Assembly: GCA_033722075.1 (NCBI GenBank)
Contig: JAWVZU010000099.1
Location: forward strand, 1-12,462
Direction of reading: 5' to 3'
Length of the DNA: 12,462 nt
Source: JAWVZU01 sp033722075
Lineage (GTDB): Bacteria; Pseudomonadota; Gammaproteobacteria; Xanthomonadales; SZUA-38
In this document: piece by piece, positions 1-6,340 of the stretch
Layout: each line of letters begins with the position of its first letter
Numbering within the stretch: the first letter of the stretch is position 1
Notes under the pieces: generated by a model
Told to the model about the DNA's origin: nothing
What the model saw: the letters and a program-made list of their open reading frames with translations, nothing else
Databases searched by the model: none
Position numbers and translations under genes: made by a program

Positions 1-83
1 ACCGACACCATACGAAGGATGGTAATCGCGTTGGGCAGCCCGGCCAGAGACTGTGGCGAAGAATGTCCGGACGGATGATCCAT
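1..83 (-). CDS. CDP-alcohol phosphatidyltransferase family protein, N-terminal fragment
   Basis: Only the first 27 codons are inside the window; the gene runs off the left edge. Read on the minus strand from the ATG at 83-81, the peptide ends with LPNAITILRMVSV. This is the typical entry into the first membrane helix of CDP-alcohol phosphatidyltransferases (PgsA/PssA-like pattern xPNxLTxxR). Such enzymes transfer a phosphatidyl group from CDP-diacylglycerol to an alcohol acceptor in the inner membrane. The catalytic D-G-x2-A-R motif would lie beyond the edge, so neither activity nor substrate can be judged. The start lies 5 bases after the stop of the DUF2066 gene, so the two are probably co-transcribed. 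The call rests on one short motif and on the open frame to the edge. Confidence 0.62.
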   Translation of the reverse strand, partial: MDHPSGHSSPQSLAGLPNAITILRMVS

Positions 84-88
84 ACCGA

Positions 89-1117
89 TCAGGGATTCAG
101 TCGGAAATCCAGGCCGCCCGCAGCGCCGGCCGGGTCGGGTTGAAGGAGGTCGCTACGGCTCAGAACCCGCTTGAGCATGGTCGCATCCGCGCCGGTCTCC
201 AGCGCAAACACGGCTCGATCTCCTGCGACCTGATCGAGCGTCGCCCGGGTGACCAGGGAAAGACCGGCGAGGTAAGCCTGGACGCGGGCATAGTCCTCCG
301 GCGACCCGATTCCCGAGACCTTCAGGCGCACGGCCTCGGGACCTGCCGCCAGCGGTACGGCGAAGATCTCGGCCAGCCGCGTAGCGGCACCATCGATGCC
401 GCCGGCGATCACCGCGTCGACGCTGTCGCCACTGCTTTCCCAGCGGAGCAGTCCCTCTTCGACCTGGAGCAGCCAGCGCCCGGACCACTGGAAACCGTCC
501 GGCGCGATCCGCCCGATCAGCGTGTAGTCTGCACCATAGCGCTCCGAAGCAGCGCTGATCCGATCGGCAAAACCGCCCCACACTTCCGCGGCCGATACCC
601 GCGCCTGATCCTCCAGATCCATCAGCGGCGTAACCACCGGGAGCGCCCTGCGGTCGGCGTTTTCCTCCAGCGCAGCCAGCCAATCCGCATGTTCCGGTTC
701 CAGCCCCAGCAGGAAACGCTGACCACGTTGCTCGAGGGCGATCCAGACGATCGTATCGCCACGCTCCAGGGGCCACATGGCAAGCCCCTGGGAGGCCGCG
801 AGGTTGCGGACCCCGGCCGGATCGAAGCGAACTTCCAGAACCGGAGTCGCGCTCTCCCCTTCGCTTTCGGCGGGACGCTCCAGGTAACGATATTGGCGAA
901 CCAGTCTGGCGGTCGCGTACCCGCTCATGTCTCCGGGCCGGCCGGTGAGCTTGGTCAATGCCTGGGAGAGGGCGGCACCGAACGCGCGCTGGCGCGCCGC
1001 CTCGCTGCGATCTTCGACGGGCACGACCGCCACGTAGGGGTCCACGGTAACGGCACCGACGGTCGTCCAGCCTCCCGCCAGCGCCAATCCGCAAAGAGCT
1101 AGGCACACTTTGATCAT
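89..1117 (-). CDS. DUF2066 domain-containing exported protein
   Basis: A 342-residue protein starting at an ATG (1117-1115). It opens with a signal peptide: a short basic start (MIK), then a hydrophobic run to about residue 20, with likely cleavage after VGA at residues 20-22. The mature protein begins with VDPYVAVVPVEDRSEAARQRAF, followed by an AL..AL.KLTGRPGD-type segment (about residues 45-65). That is the hallmark of the DUF2066 family, exported proteins of unknown function found in gammaproteobacteria. I see no catalytic motif or second membrane segment. In several gammaproteobacteria, including Pseudomonas, members sit back to back with purM as here. It is divergent from purM across 77 bp and leads into the phosphatidyltransferase gene. 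I see no strong Shine-Dalgarno sequence before the start. Function is unknown. Confidence 0.85.
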   Translation of the reverse strand: MIKVCLALCGLALAGGWTTVGAVTVDPYVAVVPVEDRSEAARQRAFGAALSQALTKLTGRPGDMSGYATARLVRQYRYLERPAESEGESATPVLEVRFDPAGVRNLAASQGLAMWPLERGDTIVWIALEQRGQRFLLGLEPEHADWLAALEENADRRALPVVTPLMDLEDQARVSAAEVWGGFADRISAASERYGADYTLIGRIAPDGFQWSGRWLLQVEEGLLRWESSGDSVDAVIAGGIDGAATRLAEIFAVPLAAGPEAVRLKVSGIGSPEDYARVQAYLAGLSLVTRATLDQVAGDRAVFALETGADATMLKRVLSRSDLLQPDPAGAAGGLDFRLNP

Positions 1118-1152
1118 GAAGGTGTTCTATGCCGGTTCCCGACCCAAAGCGA

Positions 1153-1167
1153 GTTAAGATAACATAG
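1153..1167. promoter_or_regulatory. AT-rich patch in the DUF2066/purM divergent gap, possible -10 elements
   Basis: The 77-bp gap between the two divergent starts has one AT-rich stretch, GTTAAGATAACATAG. On the plus strand TAAGAT or TAACAT could serve as a -10 for purM, giving a leader of roughly 20-30 nt. On the minus strand TATGTT or TATCTT could serve the DUF2066 gene. I could not pair either with a good -35 box, so this is placement by composition and position only. Confidence 0.25.
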
Positions 1168-1194
1168 CCCGCCGCGCTCATTCTCGACTGTCCC

Positions 1195-2232
1195 ATGCCC
1201 AAGAAACCCGGATTGACCTATCGTGATGCCGGCGTCGATATCGACGCCGGAAATGCCGTCGTAGACCGCATCAAACCGCTCGTGAAGGCGACCTTCCGGC
1301 CGGAGGTGCTGACCGAAATCGGCGGGTTCGGCGGCCTTTTCTCCCTGGGTCGGGGGCGTTACCAGGATCCGGTGCTGGTGTCCGGCACGGATGGCGTGGG
1401 CACCAAGCTGGCGCTGGCCCAGCGACTCGGCCAGCACGACACGATCGGCATCGACCTGGTTGCCATGTGCGTCAATGACATCATCGTCCAGGGAGCGGAG
1501 CCGCTGTTCTTCCTCGACTATTTTTCCACCGGACACCTGGAACCGGACGTCGTGGTCGACGTGGTTTCCGGTATCGCCGATGGGTGTCGCCAGTCGGGAT
1601 GCGCGCTGATCGGGGGCGAGACCGCGGAAATGCCCGACATGTATCCACCCGGCGAATACGACCTGGCGGGCTTTGCGGTCGGCATCGTCGAGCGGAACGA
1701 GCTGCTGGATGGGAGCGGGGCCCGCGCCGGAGATCTTCTGATCGGGATTGCGTCCTCCGGACCCCATTCCAACGGTTACTCGCTCATCCGGCGAATCCTG
1801 GAGCTTGCGGACGCAGACCTCGAATCGGCCTTCGAAGGGAATCGGACCCTGGGCGATGTCCTGCTCGAGCCCACACGCATCTATGTGTCCTCGGCTCAGG
1901 CACTGGCGCGCGAGACCAGCCTGCGCGGCCTGGCGCACATCACCGGGGGCGGCCTGACCGAGAACGTGGTCCGGTCCATACCTGCCAGTCTGGGCGCGGA
2001 GATCGACCAGGGCGCCTGGACCCGGCCGGCGATCTTCGACTGGCTGGCGGAACACGGGGATGTCGCCCCGGAGGAGATGCTGCGGACCTTCAACTGCGGC
2101 ATCGGGATGGTGGCCATTGTGCCCGAGAGCGACGCGGACACGGCAGTGAGCATCTGCGAGCGCCTCGGTCATCCGGCCGGGGTGATCGGCCGGGTCGTGG
2201 CCGACACGGAGCACCGCGCCCGCTTCCTGTGA
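1195..2232 (+). CDS. purM: Phosphoribosylformylglycinamidine cyclo-ligase (AIR synthetase)
   Basis: PurM closes the imidazole ring of FGAM, using ATP, to give aminoimidazole ribotide: step 5 of de novo purine synthesis in the cytoplasm. The 345-residue length matches the E. coli enzyme and the sequence aligns end to end from memory. Visible signatures are YRDAGVDIDAGN (residues 9-20), GTDGVGTK (64-71), the MCVND...QGAEPLFFLDY block (91-109), GGETAEMP, SSGPHSNGYSL, HITGGGL and TFNCGIGM near the C-terminus. The ATG at 1195 is chosen because the family starts only about ten residues before the YRDAGVDIDAG block. Its TGA overlaps the purN ATG by one base (TGATG), so translation of the two is likely coupled. 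It is divergent from the DUF2066 gene. Confidence 0.97.
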   Translation: MPKKPGLTYRDAGVDIDAGNAVVDRIKPLVKATFRPEVLTEIGGFGGLFSLGRGRYQDPVLVSGTDGVGTKLALAQRLGQHDTIGIDLVAMCVNDIIVQGAEPLFFLDYFSTGHLEPDVVVDVVSGIADGCRQSGCALIGGETAEMPDMYPPGEYDLAGFAVGIVERNELLDGSGARAGDLLIGIASSGPHSNGYSLIRRILELADADLESAFEGNRTLGDVLLEPTRIYVSSAQALARETSLRGLAHITGGGLTENVVRSIPASLGAEIDQGAWTRPAIFDWLAEHGDVAPEEMLRTFNCGIGMVAIVPESDADTAVSICERLGHPAGVIGRVVADTEHRARFL

Positions 2233-2864
2233 TGCGCGTCGTCGTCCTGATCTCCGGTCGAGGCTCCAATCTGCAGGCGCTGCTTCGGCATCAGCAGGAG
2301 GGTGGCTACATGATCGCCGGGGTCATCTCCACCCGGCCGGATGCGGCGGGCCTCACCTTTGCTTCCGAGGCCGGAATCGCCACGCGGGTCGTGGCGCACG
2401 ACGATTTCGCCGAACGCGACGCCTTCGATGCGGCGCTGGCCGAAGCTATTGACGCCTTCCGACCGCAGCTGATCGTGCTGGCCGGATTCATGCGCATCCT
2501 CGGCGATGCATTCATCAACCGGTTCTGCGGGCGCATGATCAACGTGCATCCGTCGCTGCTGCCCGACTTTCGCGGACTGCATACGCACCGCCGCGCCCTC
2601 GAAGCGGGACGAAAGGTGCACGGCGCCAGCGTTCACTTCGTCACGCCCGAACTGGACAGCGGGCCGGTGATCGCCCAGGTTCGGATTCCGGTTTTGCCGG
2701 ACGACACCCCGGAAACGCTGGCCGCCCGGCTGCTGCCCCACGAGCACCGCCTGCTTCCCGCCGTCGTGGAACTCATCGCTACGAGCCGGATCGAATGGCG
2801 CGATGGGCAGATTTTCTACGATAACCAGCGCCTGCAGGCGCCACTTGATCTCAGCAGAGACTAG
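2232..2864 (+). CDS. purN: Phosphoribosylglycinamide formyltransferase 1 (GART)
   Basis: PurN transfers a formyl group from 10-formyltetrahydrofolate to glycinamide ribonucleotide: step 3 of purine synthesis. The 210-residue frame shows the N-terminal phosphate-binding segment SGRGSNLQAL (residues 8-17), the folate-site block INVHPSLLP with catalytic-type Asn104 and His106, GLHTHRRALEAG, and SVHFVTPELDSGPV with Asp142. These correspond to the Asn/His/Asp triad known from E. coli PurN. The ATG at 2232 overlaps the purM stop by one base and leaves no extra N-terminal residues; a longer open frame upstream reads through purM out of frame and is not meaningful. The 3' end overlaps the start region of the DUF3108 gene. 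Confidence 0.97.
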   Translation: MRVVVLISGRGSNLQALLRHQQEGGYMIAGVISTRPDAAGLTFASEAGIATRVVAHDDFAERDAFDAALAEAIDAFRPQLIVLAGFMRILGDAFINRFCGRMINVHPSLLPDFRGLHTHRRALEAGRKVHGASVHFVTPELDSGPVIAQVRIPVLPDDTPETLAARLLPHEHRLLPAVVELIATSRIEWRDGQIFYDNQRLQAPLDLSRD

Positions 2865-3564
2865 CGCGCGCTGCCGCAGCGTGCTCCTGATGGCCTTTTT
2901 CGCGGTCGGAACCGCCGCCGCCTGCGACAGTCCGATCCCCCCGGCGGAACTGCACTATCGCCTGGAGGAAAGTGATCGAGAAAAGGGCACGGCGACCGCG
3001 CTCCTGCAACCGGGCGAGTCCGGCTGGGTCTACACGGTCACCAGCGAGGGGCGCTTCGGGCCCTTCCGCGTGATCATCGAGGAATCCAGCACCGTAACCT
3101 GGGCAGCGGAGGGTCCGCAGCCGCTTGCCTACCAGCGTGTCAGTCGCGGCGGCCCCTTCAAACGCACCTCGGAGATGGCCTTCGACTGGCCGGCCCTGCG
3201 CGCTTCCGGTACCCACCGGGGGGATAGGTGGGAGCTTCCGCTCGAGGGCGGCGAACTGGACCGCCTGTCGATGCAACTGGCCACGGCGGTCAGGCTGGCG
3301 CAGGGCGTCCGCTCCATCAATCTCGTCTACATCGATCGTGGCCGCAGTCGCGAACTGTCCGCGGACGTGCCCGCAGCCACCAACGTCGAGACGCCGGCTG
3401 GAACCTACGCCGCCTTTCGGGTCGACCGGGTTCGCGGCGATCGGTACACCAGCACCTTTCACGCACCCCGACTGCATTTCCTGCCGGTGCGCATCGACCA
3501 CCGCGATGAAGACGACGACTGGAGCATGTTGCTGGTTTCCGCCGAGTTCGGAGAGTGTCGGTAG
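2845..3564 (+). CDS. DUF3108 domain-containing exported protein
   Basis: About 239 residues, resembling DUF3108 proteins: small exported beta-rich proteins of unknown role, often encoded after purN in Pseudomonas and relatives. A hydrophobic run VLLMAFFAVGTAAAC follows a short basic stretch, fitting a signal peptide. The next residues are CDSPIPPAELHYRLEE, and the body has the alternating pattern expected of a beta-barrel-like fold, ending in LPVRIDHRD.DDDWSMLLVSAEF. The start is uncertain. TTG at 2845 gives the best signal-peptide shape and has AGG six bases upstream. ATG at 2803 and GTG at 2881 are alternatives in the same frame. The Cys after TAAA could be a lipidation site with Asp at +2, but the lipobox is weak. 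The start overlaps the end of purN, so co-translation with purMN is likely. Confidence 0.82.
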   Translation: MISAETSARCRSVLLMAFFAVGTAAACDSPIPPAELHYRLEESDREKGTATALLQPGESGWVYTVTSEGRFGPFRVIIEESSTVTWAAEGPQPLAYQRVSRGGPFKRTSEMAFDWPALRASGTHRGDRWELPLEGGELDRLSMQLATAVRLAQGVRSINLVYIDRGRSRELSADVPAATNVETPAGTYAAFRVDRVRGDRYTSTFHAPRLHFLPVRIDHRDEDDDWSMLLVSAEFGECR

Positions 3565-3572
3565 CGCAGGAA

Positions 3573-3593
3573 CCGCGGGCTGTCAGCTCGCGG
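3573..3593. repeat. Inverted repeat at the convergent DUF3108/murA junction
   Basis: CCGCGGGCT (3573-3581) and AGCTCGCGG (3585-3593) form a 9-bp stem with one non-Watson-Crick pair (a G-U wobble in plus-strand RNA) and a 3-base loop. It sits in the 18-bp gap and runs into the last codons and stop of murA. There is no T-run on either side, so it is not a textbook intrinsic terminator. It could still slow converging transcripts or protect their 3' ends. Confidence 0.45.
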
Positions 3594-4857
3594 CGCGACG
3601 CTGCGGCAGGCGACGGACGCGGGCACCGAGTTGGCTGAGCTTCTCCTCTATGCACTCGTAGCCCCGGTCGATGTGATAGACCCGGTCGACTTCCGTGCTG
3701 CCTTCTGCGATGAGCCCGGCCAGGACGAGGGAGGCAGAGGCGCGCAGGTCGGTTGCCATCAGCGGCGCACCGGACAGGTGGCCCACGCCGCTGACGATGG
3801 CCGTATTGCCGCGCAGCTGGATTTCCGCACCGAGCCGCTGCAGTTCCTGCACGTGCATGAAGCGGTTCTCGAAGACCGTCTCGGTCACCGTCGCCGTTCC
3901 TTCCGCCACCGCGTTCAGCGCTGTGAACTGCGCCTGCATGTCGGTCGGAAACCCCGGATACGGCGCCGTCGTGACATTGACCGCACGCGGTCGTCGGCCA
4001 CCCATGTCGACCTCCACCCAGTCTTCCCCTACGGAAACGTCGGCCCCCGCATCGGAGAGCTTGTCCAGGATGACGTCCAGCGTGTCGGGCCGGGCCCGGC
4101 GGACTCGAACCCGTCCACCGGTGATTGTTCCGGCCACAAGATACGTCCCGGTCTCGATCCGGTCCGGGAGCACCGAGTAGCGCGTCCCGCCAAGGCTGTC
4201 GACGCCCTCGATGGTGATCTCCCGGGTGCCGGCACCCTCGATTCGGGCCCCCATGGAAGCGAGGAAATTGGCCAGGTCCACCACCTCCGGCTCCTGGGCC
4301 GCGTTCTCGAGGATCGTCGTACCCTTGGCCAGGACCGCGGCCATCATGAGATTTTCCGTGCCGGTGACGGTCACCGTGTCCAGAACGATCCGCGCGCCCT
4401 TCAGCCGGTCCGCCCGAGCCCGGATGTAACCACCCTCCACTTCGATCTCGGCGCCCATCGCCTCCAGGCCCTGGAGGTGGAGATTGACCGGCCGGGTGCC
4501 GATTGCGCAGCCGCCGGGACGCGATACCTCCGCCCGACCGAACTTGGCAACCAGCGGGCCCAGGACCAGGATCGACGCTCGCATGGTCTTGACCAGATCG
4601 TAGGGCGCTTCCTGGCTGACCAGACCACGCGGATCGATCTGGATGTCGAGCCGCTCGTCGATCATCACTTCCGCGCCCATCCGGCCAAGCAGTTCGATCA
4701 TGGTGGTCACGTCCCGCAGGTGGGGCACATTGGCCACCGCCATGGGCTCGTCACCGAGAAGACTCCCGGCAAGAATCGGGAGTACCGCGTTCTTTGCCCC
4801 GGAGGCACGAATCTCGCCCTGCATGGGAACGCCGCCCTGGATTACGATCTTGGCCAT
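3583..4857 (-). CDS. murA: UDP-N-acetylglucosamine 1-carboxyvinyltransferase
   Basis: MurA transfers enolpyruvyl from phosphoenolpyruvate to UDP-GlcNAc, the first committed step of peptidoglycan precursor synthesis in the cytoplasm, and is the fosfomycin target. The 424-residue product has the N-terminal GEIRASGAKNA block with Lys22-Asn23, the flexible active-site loop RPGGCAIGTRPVN with Cys117 (the Cys115 position of E. coli, so the fosfomycin-sensitive form), PGFPTDMQAQF, ENRFMHV and DLRASASLVLAGL. It ends in a short basic tail. The ATG at 4857-4855 gives the family's usual MAKIVIQGG start; an in-frame extension upstream overlaps ibaG and is rejected. The start overlaps the ibaG stop by one base (TGATG), so the pair is translationally coupled. 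It converges on the DUF3108 gene with 18 bp between. Confidence 0.97.
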   Translation of the reverse strand: MAKIVIQGGVPMQGEIRASGAKNAVLPILAGSLLGDEPMAVANVPHLRDVTTMIELLGRMGAEVMIDERLDIQIDPRGLVSQEAPYDLVKTMRASILVLGPLVAKFGRAEVSRPGGCAIGTRPVNLHLQGLEAMGAEIEVEGGYIRARADRLKGARIVLDTVTVTGTENLMMAAVLAKGTTILENAAQEPEVVDLANFLASMGARIEGAGTREITIEGVDSLGGTRYSVLPDRIETGTYLVAGTITGGRVRVRRARPDTLDVILDKLSDAGADVSVGEDWVEVDMGGRRPRAVNVTTAPYPGFPTDMQAQFTALNAVAEGTATVTETVFENRFMHVQELQRLGAEIQLRGNTAIVSGVGHLSGAPLMATDLRASASLVLAGLIAEGSTEVDRVYHIDRGYECIEEKLSQLGARVRRLPQRRAAS

Positions 4858-5090
4858 CAGGCGTCTGCCTCTTCCGGTGTCAGGGTGCGAAAAGACAGCG
4901 CATGGATTTCGCCGCCCATCTTGTCGCCCAGGGTGGCGTAGACCATCCGGTGCCTCTTCAGGGTCGACTTTCCGGCAAATGCGGGACATACGACGACGCC
5001 TTCGAAGTGCACGCCGTCGTCTCCGCGTACGCTGGCGCGGCTTTCCGGAAGGCCCGCCTCGATGAGGGCCTCGATTTCCTCTGCAGTCAT
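4857..5090 (-). CDS. ibaG: BolA family protein, IbaG-like
   Basis: A 77-residue BolA-fold protein. BolA/IbaG proteins pair with monothiol glutaredoxins to bind iron-sulfur clusters, and IbaG in E. coli is linked to acid stress. Visible are MTAEEIEALIEAGLPES (helix 1), the strand VHFEGVVVCPAF, and KSTLKRHRMVYATLGDKMGGEIHALSF, which carries the conserved His of the family's helix-turn region and the closing beta strand. The start at 5090 is chosen over a GTG at 5162 because family members begin close to helix 1 and a good -10 (TATACT) lies between the two. There is no clear Shine-Dalgarno sequence. It is followed with a one-base overlap by murA, the same arrangement as in E. coli. Confidence 0.92.
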   Translation of the reverse strand: MTAEEIEALIEAGLPESRASVRGDDGVHFEGVVVCPAFAGKSTLKRHRMVYATLGDKMGGEIHALSFRTLTPEEADA

Positions 5091-5120
5091 GGTTACACGC
5101 TTGTTCCGAAACGGCCGGTT

Positions 5121-5126
5121 AGTATA
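5121..5126 (-). promoter_or_regulatory. Likely -10 element of the ibaG-murA operon
   Basis: On the minus strand this is TATACT, one base off the sigma-70 consensus TATAAT, ending 30 bases before the ibaG ATG and so implying a leader of about 24 nt. No recognisable -35 box lies 16-18 bases upstream. The same bases read on the plus strand give TTGTTC (5101-5106), 16 bases, TATAGT (5123-5128), so a plus-strand start towards yrbG is also possible from this spot. Confidence 0.4.
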
Positions 5127-5224
5127 GTCTCCGCCGGGCGAAATTACCGGGGCCGCAGACACTCGCCATGATCTTCGGCACTACCCGGTGTGTTTCCGGC
5201 TGGTTCATGATAGGCGGTCGGCTC

Positions 5225-5250
5225 GGGCATGGGCCAGCGGCTTCATGCCC
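5225..5250. repeat. Perfect 7-bp inverted repeat upstream of yrbG
   Basis: GGGCATG (5225-5231) and CATGCCC (5244-5250) are exact reverse complements, separated by 12 bases that can add two G-U pairs. It lies about 75 bases before the yrbG start. There is no T-run after either arm, so it is more like a protein-binding site or leader hairpin than a terminator. Confidence 0.4.
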
Positions 5251-5323
5251 ACGATCGAACATAATTCGTAGTCTTTTCACCGCCAGAACAAGAACCAGAA
5301 AGCGTTTCATAGAGGCCTGATTT

Positions 5324-6301
5324 TTGTCGATGCTGTTATCGCTCGTGCTGATCGTGATCGGCTTTGCTTTCCTCGTCTGGGGAGCGGACCGCTTTATCGC
5401 GGGCGCTGCGGCTACGGCGCGCAATCTCGGCGTGTCGCCGCTGATCATCGGTCTGACGGTAGTGGGCTTCGGGACATCTGCGCCGGAAATGGTCGTCTCG
5501 GGCGTCGCGGCGCTGCGGGGCAATCCCGGGCTCGCAGTCGGCAACGCGATCGGATCGAACATCGCCAACATGGCCCTGGTGCTGGGCGTCGCCGCCCTGA
5601 TCTACCCCCTGCAAGTTCATTCCGCCACACTGCGGCGGGAGTACCCCGTCCTGCTCACGGTCACCGTCGCCTCGCTGCTGCTGATGGTCGACGGCGTTCT
5701 GACCCTCACCGACGGCATCATCCTCCTGGTCGGCCTGCTCGCCATGACCACCTGGATGACGTTCCTGGGCATGCGCCGTTCAGGACCCGATCCGATGGCG
5801 GCGGAGTTCGCCTCGGAGATACCCACGGACATGTCCACCCCGGCCGCTATCGGATGGTTGGTAGTCGGGATGATCGTGCTCCCGGCCAGCAGTCACATCC
5901 TGGTCACCGGCGCCACCAGCATTGCGCTCTTTCTCGGCGTCTCCGACCTGGTCATCGGGCTCACCATCGTCGCCATCGGGACCAGCCTCCCGGAACTCGC
6001 GGCGGCCGTGGCCAGCGTGTTGAAGCGCGAGCACGAGCTGGTAATCGGCAACGTGGTCGGGTCCAACATGTTCAACCTGCTCGGCGTGCTGGGTATCGCC
6101 TCGACGCTTCGCACCACCGAGGTCGAACGAACGGTTCTGCTCCGCGACTACTCGACCATGCTCACGCTGACCGTGCTGCTCTTCCTGATTTCCTATGGCT
6201 TTCGCGGGCCCGGTCGAATTTCGCGTGTCGCGGGCGCGCTGCTTCTGACCATCTTTGTGGCCTATGAACTGATGGTCTTTTACACTGAGTATTCGAGCTA
6301 G
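5324..6301 (+). CDS. yrbG: Calcium/sodium antiporter family protein (CaCA)
   Basis: A 325-residue inner-membrane protein of the Ca2+:cation antiporter superfamily; ion specificity is not established from sequence. It has about ten hydrophobic segments in two homologous halves, each carrying an alpha-repeat: GTSAPE (residues 50-55) with GNAIGSN (73-79), and GTSLPE (219-224) with GNVVGSN (242-248). The two acidic residues in the GTSxPE motifs are the ion-binding ones known from the family. A polar cytoplasmic-type loop (about 150-172) joins the halves. The start is TTG at 5324, with AGAGG 8 bases upstream; ATG at 5330 is a close alternative with worse spacing. It heads the plus-strand cluster, 39 bp before kdsD, as in E. 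coli where yrbG precedes kdsD. Confidence 0.93.
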   Translation: MSMLLSLVLIVIGFAFLVWGADRFIAGAAATARNLGVSPLIIGLTVVGFGTSAPEMVVSGVAALRGNPGLAVGNAIGSNIANMALVLGVAALIYPLQVHSATLRREYPVLLTVTVASLLLMVDGVLTLTDGIILLVGLLAMTTWMTFLGMRRSGPDPMAAEFASEIPTDMSTPAAIGWLVVGMIVLPASSHILVTGATSIALFLGVSDLVIGLTIVAIGTSLPELAAAVASVLKREHELVIGNVVGSNMFNLLGVLGIASTLRTTEVERTVLLRDYSTMLTLTVLLFLISYGFRGPGRISRVAGALLLTIFVAYELMVFYTEYSS

Positions 6302-6340
6302 CCGGCATAACTGGCACGGCCTGCCCCGGAATCCAACACC

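Larger units (their letters stand above)
5091..5323. other. 233-bp divergent intergenic region between ibaG and yrbG
   Basis: This is the longest gap in the window. It holds the probable ibaG-murA promoter near its left end and a 7-bp perfect inverted repeat (5225-5250). A CATAAT hexamer at 5260-5265 could be a -10 for yrbG, but no good -35 precedes it. A 50-codon open frame (5168-5320) exists, but its third codon positions lack the strong G/C bias of the neighbouring genes, so I do not call it a gene. No mla gene or remnant is recognisable. Confidence 0.6.

Noticed and set aside
1114..2214. A 366-codon minus-strand open frame opposite purM.
   Set aside because: purM is unmistakable on the plus strand; the antisense product has no family features and arises from GC bias.
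3631..4941. A 436-codon plus-strand open frame opposite murA.
   Set aside because: Antisense shadow of murA, rich in His and Arg and without a domain.
3583..4989. A longer murA starting at 4989.
   Set aside because: The added 44 residues overlap ibaG and do not resemble MurA, which starts at MAKIVIQGG.
4857..5162. A longer ibaG starting at a GTG at 5162.
   Set aside because: The extra 24 residues are not typical of BolA-family proteins, and the TATACT -10 element would lie inside the gene.
5168..5320. A 50-codon plus-strand open frame filling the ibaG-yrbG gap, ending 3 bases before yrbG.
   Set aside because: Third codon positions lack the strong G/C preference of all neighbouring genes, there is no Shine-Dalgarno sequence, and the peptide resembles nothing I know. 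Conservation in relatives would be needed to revive it.
6312..6326. TGGCACGGCCTGCC in the yrbG-kdsD gap, resembling a sigma-54 -24/-12 promoter in the very cluster that holds rpoN.
   Set aside because: The -24 half TGGCACG is perfect, but the GC of the -12 half follows after 8 bases instead of the required 10; at the correct spacing the bases are CC. Sigma-54 tolerates almost no spacing change.
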